Positions 58,981 to 64,000 of a DNA stretch of 64,000 nt are shown piece after piece. The notes beneath the pieces were generated by a model that was not told where the DNA came from, did no database searches, and saw nothing but the letters and a program-made list of their open reading frames with translations. Positions within the stretch are counted from its first letter, which is position 1, and the number at the start of each line of letters is the position of its first letter. The stretch is from Acanthamoeba castellanii str. Neff. Its lineage: Eukaryota > Discosea > Longamoebia > Acanthamoebidae. The translations under genes were made by a program, and so were the position numbers. The stretch covers positions 224,224-288,223 of the forward strand of contig NW_004457702.1 in the NCBI RefSeq assembly GCF_000313135.1, read 5' to 3'.

Positions 58981-61900
58981 TTATTGGATGGCTTCGGAAC
59001 TTCCATCGAAGCGCAGGCGCCAGCGACGGCGCAGGGCGGAGCCGACGATGATGCACAGCGGCCACACCATGACCACCAGCAGCGCGCCGAAGAACAGCAC
59101 GTGCCACACCATCAAACACACCAACAACGCCGTGGCGTACCTGCATGTCGCCCACATCAGCGCCGATCGCACCACTGCGCGCACACAACATCACCGCACG
59201 CACACTACACACAATCGCACACGTGACTACGAACCATGCGGTGTCTAGCCCGAGGGCCTTTTCGACAAGCGAGTAGTCGGTGGCGAAGAAGGAGCTGAAC
59301 TGCTCCTGGTTGCGCCAGGCGGTCTGGGCGATGAAGGTGAGCAGGATGGTGCCCAGGGCCGCCTCCTCTAGCGCGTTGTCGATCGGGCGCGTGAAGGGCC
59401 GGAAGCCGCGCTGGAGGGCGAACGCGGCGAGTAGCACCAGCACGACGGTGGTCACCCGGGCCATGGGCGCGGTCTCGGCCGGCAGCATGGCAACGATGGC
59501 GGCGATGGCCAGCCGTCGGGCGATGATGGCGGTCTCGTACCAGTGCATGGCCGGGCGGTAGCAGCGGTAGAGGTGGCCCAGCCAGTACCGCACGGCGGGC
59601 TCCTGGGCGCGGCGCCGGTGGACGATTAGGAGCACGGCCAACAGGAGCGGAATGCCAAGCACGTAGACCAGCGCGCCCGCCGTGCCCATCCACACCAGCG
59701 TGCCCCACTCCGTGGTCCTACATAGATCCACATGACAAGTCAACGCACACGCACACGCACACGCACACGCACACGCACACGCACACGCACACGCACACGC
59801 ATGCACACCACCGCACACACGCACATAACGCGACAGACGAGGGTAGCGTACGGGACGCATCGGAGCCAGGGGAGGCTGGCCATGAAGCGCTCGGCTTCGA
59901 CGGGCTCCTCGACGCACGAGAAGACCTCGAGGGTGCGGCTGGTGAGGCCAAAGTAGAGGAAGTAGACCATCCACAGCCACATGTACCGCCCCCACTCCCA
60001 CGCACTCGCCTGCCAACCCTCCGCCGCCGCTTCCAACTCCAGCGCAGCGTCGTTGATCGACTCGAACGTCAGCAGTTGCTTGCGCTCTTCGTCTCCCTGT
60101 TGATGATAATCATTATCATCATCATCATCACTGTGATTGACAGGCGACAGGGCGGCGGGGTCGGTGACGAGGCGCTGATCGGAGGCGGACGATGGCGAGC
60201 GCGAGGCCGACGGCGCGGCAGTGAAACGCCAACCACGGAGCTGAGTCAGGGCCATGCGGCACAGGACGGCGGCGACGATGAGCGCGGAGAGGGCGACGGG
60301 GAGGAGGAGGTAGGCGAGCAGGTTCCAGCGCGGGTCGGCAAGGCGGCCGATCACGCACTCGAGGCCCGTGCCGCTGGTGCTCAGGTTGCTGACGCGGACC
60401 CACTTGATGCCGGTCTGATCGAGCGCCCACTGGGGCCAACCGCCGGCGACTGTGTTGAGCGCGGCCGTGATCTGAAGCCACACGACGGTGATCTTGAGCG
60501 TGCCGGAGTCGGACACCAGGGACACGGCAGCGCGCAGGCGTCGGTAGAGCGGCGGCCAGCGACAGGCGAGGGCGGCCCAGGCGACGAGCGCGGCGGCCAG
60601 GCAGGCGCCGAGAACGGTGGCCGCGGCGATGGTGGTCGACGTGTTGCACCGCACGCAGCGGCCGTCGCTGGAGAAGAAGCACTCGCCATCGGCCGCCGTG
60701 TCAACCGAACACAAGCAACGCGAACATAGTCGACCTGCGACATATTTTGTTTGACATATTCATTCATTCAGGGGAGATATTTGATTGGTATAAGTGAAGA
60801 AAAAGAAGTGAATGGGTGTACCGGTGGTGCCTGGAGCGCACAGCTGACAGGCTGGGAGGAAGGCGGAGCCCAGCTCGGCGCTGCAGTTGCCGTGGGGATT
60901 GCACGCGCTCAAGCCCGCCGCACCGTGCAATGTGTCCGTGCACGGCAGCACCGCCAGCACCTCACCTGTAGAGTAGTCGCCCGTCAGCTTTTGCTTCGTG
61001 TGTGTGCGTGTGTGTGCGTGGCGTGTGCGTGTGCGGGAGTATAGGAACGAACTGTCGTTGAAGATAGGGTAATAGCCGCGACTCCACGAAATGGCGTTGT
61101 GCCCGTAGCTGCAATTGCCGTGCGCTGGGCAGGGCCGGCAGTAATCGGGCGGCAAGCCGTAGTAGTTGGGCGCGCAGAAGCAGTGCTCGTAGTTGAGGTA
61201 CTCGGGCGACGTCTCCAGCTATGCAGATTTTGGGCCGAACGCAGCCCACCAATCGTCAGCGCAACACAAATAACAATAGTATCCACATATGAATGAATAA
61301 AATGATGGGTGCGCGGCGTACGTGCAAGTAGGTTATGGGCCGGAGGCCGTAGCAGAAGAAGGAGTCGCCATTGGGCTTGTTGAATGTGCTTCGGTCGAAT
61401 TCCAGCCACGTGGGCAATAATGGTCCCGCCATCCGCATCTTCAGATTACCTGTAAACGCGCACACGCACCGACGCCACGCACGCCACGCACACGCACACG
61501 ACCAACGACACGACACGACTCCTGTGGTCAGAGATAGGAAAAGCAATAAAAATATAAATATAAATAAAGCTGAGCGTACCGACGATCGATAGATAGACCA
61601 GATTAGATGCTTCGACCAGTGCGGTCGAGAGTGGCCCCTCCAAGTCGTTGTGACTGACATCGATCAATGTTGCAGAGAGCGCCTGCGCCGCGGCGCGGAG
61701 TCAGAGTGTGCGATCGAGGCCTTCTCTCTACAAGGCAGGGCGAACGCACCATGTCGCCGACCAGGTGAAGCGGCCCAGTGAACCGGTTGTAAGCGGCATC
61801 AAAGACGCGGAGGTTGATGGCACGCGTGATTACCGGAATGGAGCCGGAGAGTTGGTTGTGCCGCAGGACCAGCGCGCTGAGCGCTTGACCGAAAATGCTC

Positions 61901-63066
61901 GGCGGAATGGGTCCTGCCAATAACGCGCCACGTCAGCATCGATGCGCTTCGCCACCGGAGCAGGGGTAGATCGGAAGGAGCCAGGAGTCAGGACACCTGT
62001 GAACCGGTTTCGGCTCAGGTCGATGATGTTGTGCTCCAATTGCGACATTCCACTCCAATTGCCGGGCAGATTGCCTGTGAGATTGTTGTTGGACAGCCCC
62101 TGTGTGTGCGTGTGCGGTGCGGTGTGTGCGGTGTGTGCGGTGTGTGCGTGTGGCTGAGTCTAACAAAACACAGCACAAGTCGCAGGGCAATCGGGGTCGA
62201 CTACGCACGAGATGAAACAGGAAGGGCAAGCTGCCACCGAAGATGTCAGGCAGAGTGCCTGATAGGCCGCACTCGGTGAGATCGAGTATCCAGAGACTCG
62301 CGAGGTTCTTCATCCAGTCGGGAAAGCCACCGCCCAGAGGATTCAAACCGAGTGCGAGCCCGTGTAGGTTGGTCAGGTTACCTGCCATCCACCAGTTAGG
62401 CCCAGCCACACCAACAACACGCACGCGCACAACGGCACAGTACTTACCGAAGTGTGGTGGTAGGGCTGAGATGTTGTTGCGGGCGAGGTTGATGACCCAG
62501 ATGTTGGGCAGTGGGTATTGGCCCAAGGCGGACACGCTTTGAATGTAGTTGTCTTCCAGTACCAGCGAATTGAGGGAGCACAGGCGGGCGAGCGAGTCAG
62601 GCAGGTGGCCAGTCAGGTTGTTCGAGGGCAGGAGGAGGGAGATCGTCTCCGGGGAGCCGCTCGTGTCCGCCGTGCAATCAACTCCATACCACTGACACAC
62701 GCGCCCTGGGCCGAGCCAGCAGGAAGGGCTGCCGGGCGCATCGCCCGAAGCGCACTTGGCGGTCCAGTGCGGTCCGCCTGTGGCGTTGTAGAAGTCTTCA
62801 AGTACCGCACGCACCTGCTCCTCTACAACCAAGTTAGAAAAAAGAATGAAAGTGAAAAAAAAAAGAGCGAAAAGAGAAAAAGAACGAAAAATGGGAATGA
62901 GGAAGGCGAAGAAGTGCGTACCAGACCAGTCGCAGCCTTGGGCAGCTTTATGCGGACGCGGGAGCGAGCGCATAAGCTCACGACTTGAAGTCGCGGAGGC
63001 GTCGACCAAGACAAAGAGGAGCAGAACGACGAGGAAGTCCATCCAACCTCGCCTTCGGCCCTTCAT
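58981..63066 (-). CDS. LRR receptor-like protein with Cys-rich and multi-TM C-terminal region
   Basis: The start at 63066 gives signal peptide WMDFLVVLLLFVLVDASA. An N-terminal cap of plant LRR type follows (VRAVLEDFYNATGGPHW, CQWYGVDC). LRRs run over several exons: ISLLLPSNNLTGHLPDSLAR, LHGLALGLNPLGGGFPDWMK, NIIDLSRNRFTGVL, LSALVLRHNQLSGSIPVI and LIDVSHNDLEGPLS. A Cys-rich stretch (HCFCAPNYYGLPPDYCRPCP, PACQLCAPGTT, CSVDTAADGEC) resembles ephrin-receptor-like or EGF-like modules. The C terminus has roughly eight membrane spans (VLGACLAAALVAWAALAC, LLAYLLLPVALSALIVAAVL, GALVYVLGIPLLLAVLLIV, TTVVLVLLAAFALQRGF, VCLMVWHVLFFGALLVVMVW). No kinase domain. A surface sensor role is inference. Stop at 58981-58983. 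Confidence 0.8.
59743..59801. repeat. ACACGC hexanucleotide microsatellite in intron
   Basis: Nine to ten ACACGC units, the same hexamer and length as the array at 32221-32280, inside an intron of the LRR receptor gene. Confidence 0.95.
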
Positions 63067-63214
63067 GGCCTTAGTGGCTTGTGTTGTGCGTGATTGATGA
63101 TTGAAAACGAGAGCCACTCGCCTCGTGGCCACAATTTTGTACACCAAAATCCGTGTGATTACAGCAAGCGTGTGATTGGCTAGCGAAGAAAGAAACCAGC
63201 AAAGCCAACCCACT

Positions 63215-64000
63215 TCACAAGAGGTCGGTCTTGGTGGTGGTCACCGTGAGCAGTCGGGTCGAGAGCGCGGGCCGTACCATGGTGATGATGAGCAGCGTCT
63301 GCCCCTCCTCGAACTTGGTCTTCGATTGGTCGAACCCTTGCGGCACCGCTACGAGCAACACCGCTCGCTCGCCGCTCTGCGCTTTCTTGCTTCGTTTCCC
63401 TGTGCACACAAACCATGCGTGATCAGAACCAACGGCAATGACCCACGTTGCAAGCACGCACGCACGACCCACTGACACACGACACAACGCCACACGCATT
63501 CTAATGGGGCATGAAGAGGCTGATACCGTTGGATGTCGGCATGGGATGGAGGAGTGGCAGGGTGAAGAGCGCGTTCTTGACCTCGGCGGCCTCGCGCAAG
63601 CGCACGTAGATCAGCTGGCCGTTGCGTTGGACCGTGACCGACAGGCCGAACAGGGAGATCTTCACCACCAGCGCGCCGTCCTTCTCGTTGGTCATCACGG
63701 CCGGGTAGCCCGGCGCGGTCTTCTTGGCCATGATCAGCGGCTGGCCCTCGAACGAGTACAGCGGCGCATACTCGTTCTGCTCCTCCTCCGCTTCGCTTTC
63801 GTCCGCTAGCCCAGGCAGAGGCCGAGGCTGCGGGGCCATCATCTGTCGGGCCAGCAGCTCGTTGGCCCGCCTCTCTTCCGCCGAAACGACCGCGATGGCA
63901 CTCCCTGGCGTTGTGGCTGCAGCGGTGTCGACAGTAGGCGGGGGCTGAAATGCGGCGGGAGCGGGGATGGGCGGCTGCGCCAGCAGGTGATGTGGCATCG
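63215..64000 (-). CDS. Unknown protein, possibly 5'-incomplete
   Basis: Not recognised. Two exons are visible: 63998-63526 (or beyond the window) and about 63399-63215, joined MPTSNG to KRSKKAQSGERAVLL with phase kept. The N-terminal part is Pro/Ala-rich (LLAQPPIPAPAAFQPPP) with a charged stretch (ADESEAEEEQNEYAP). A folded-looking region follows (YSFEGQPLIMAKKTAPGYPA, DGALVVKISLFGLSVTVQRN, LIYVRLREAAEVKNALFTL) and the end is TMVRPALSTRLLTVTTTKTD. An ATG at 63998 could be the start, but earlier exons may lie to the right of the window. Confidence 0.55.

Overview
This is nuclear DNA from a protist, most likely an Acanthamoeba (Amoebozoa, Centramoebida). The coding sequence is GC-rich, nearly every gene is cut by many introns of about 50-200 bases, and genes are packed on both strands with gaps of tens to hundreds of bases. 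The proteins are eukaryotic: RIC1, PIP5K, diacylglycerol kinase, formin, STRIP, PTPA, and an initiator tRNA of eukaryotic type. Many introns are filled with CA/TG, CGACACA or ATG simple repeats, which create long false reading frames. The species call is inference. Layout from left to right: a bacterial-type N-terminal-nucleophile acylase (minus strand, cut by the left edge); a secreted protein of unknown function; two small secreted paralogues behind an identical 90-bp upstream cassette, with a small nuclear-looking gene between them; an LRRC58-like LRR protein; a nucleolar RRM protein (RBM34/Nop12 type), divergent from the very large RIC1 gene; a coiled-coil GRAM protein; a membrane-anchored glycerophosphodiester phosphodiesterase; a PIP5 kinase; a Rieske protein; a four-TM protein; a diacylglycerol kinase; a second four-TM protein; a secreted beta-solenoid protein; a fusion of an F-box to a degenerate ARF-like GTPase; a RING/F-box/WD40 fusion; an LRR/FYVE/coiled-coil/RhoGAP giant, divergent from a formin; a small secreted Ser/Pro-rich gene with a broken inverted relative; tRNA-iMet; STRIP (Far11-like) divergent from PTPA; a type I membrane glycoprotein; an LRR multi-TM receptor-like protein; and a partial unknown gene at the right edge. 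Functional themes: phospholipid signalling enzymes cluster at about 17.5-30 kb (GRAM, GDPD, PIP5K, DGK). Rho/actin control sits at 38-50 kb, where RhoGAP and formin share an upstream region. PP2A regulation sits at 51-57 kb, where STRIP and PTPA start 109 bp apart. I found no mobile element, CRISPR array or viral insertion. Exon limits were read by eye from GT/GC-AG borders and reading frame. CDS coordinates are whole gene spans from start to stop codon, introns included.
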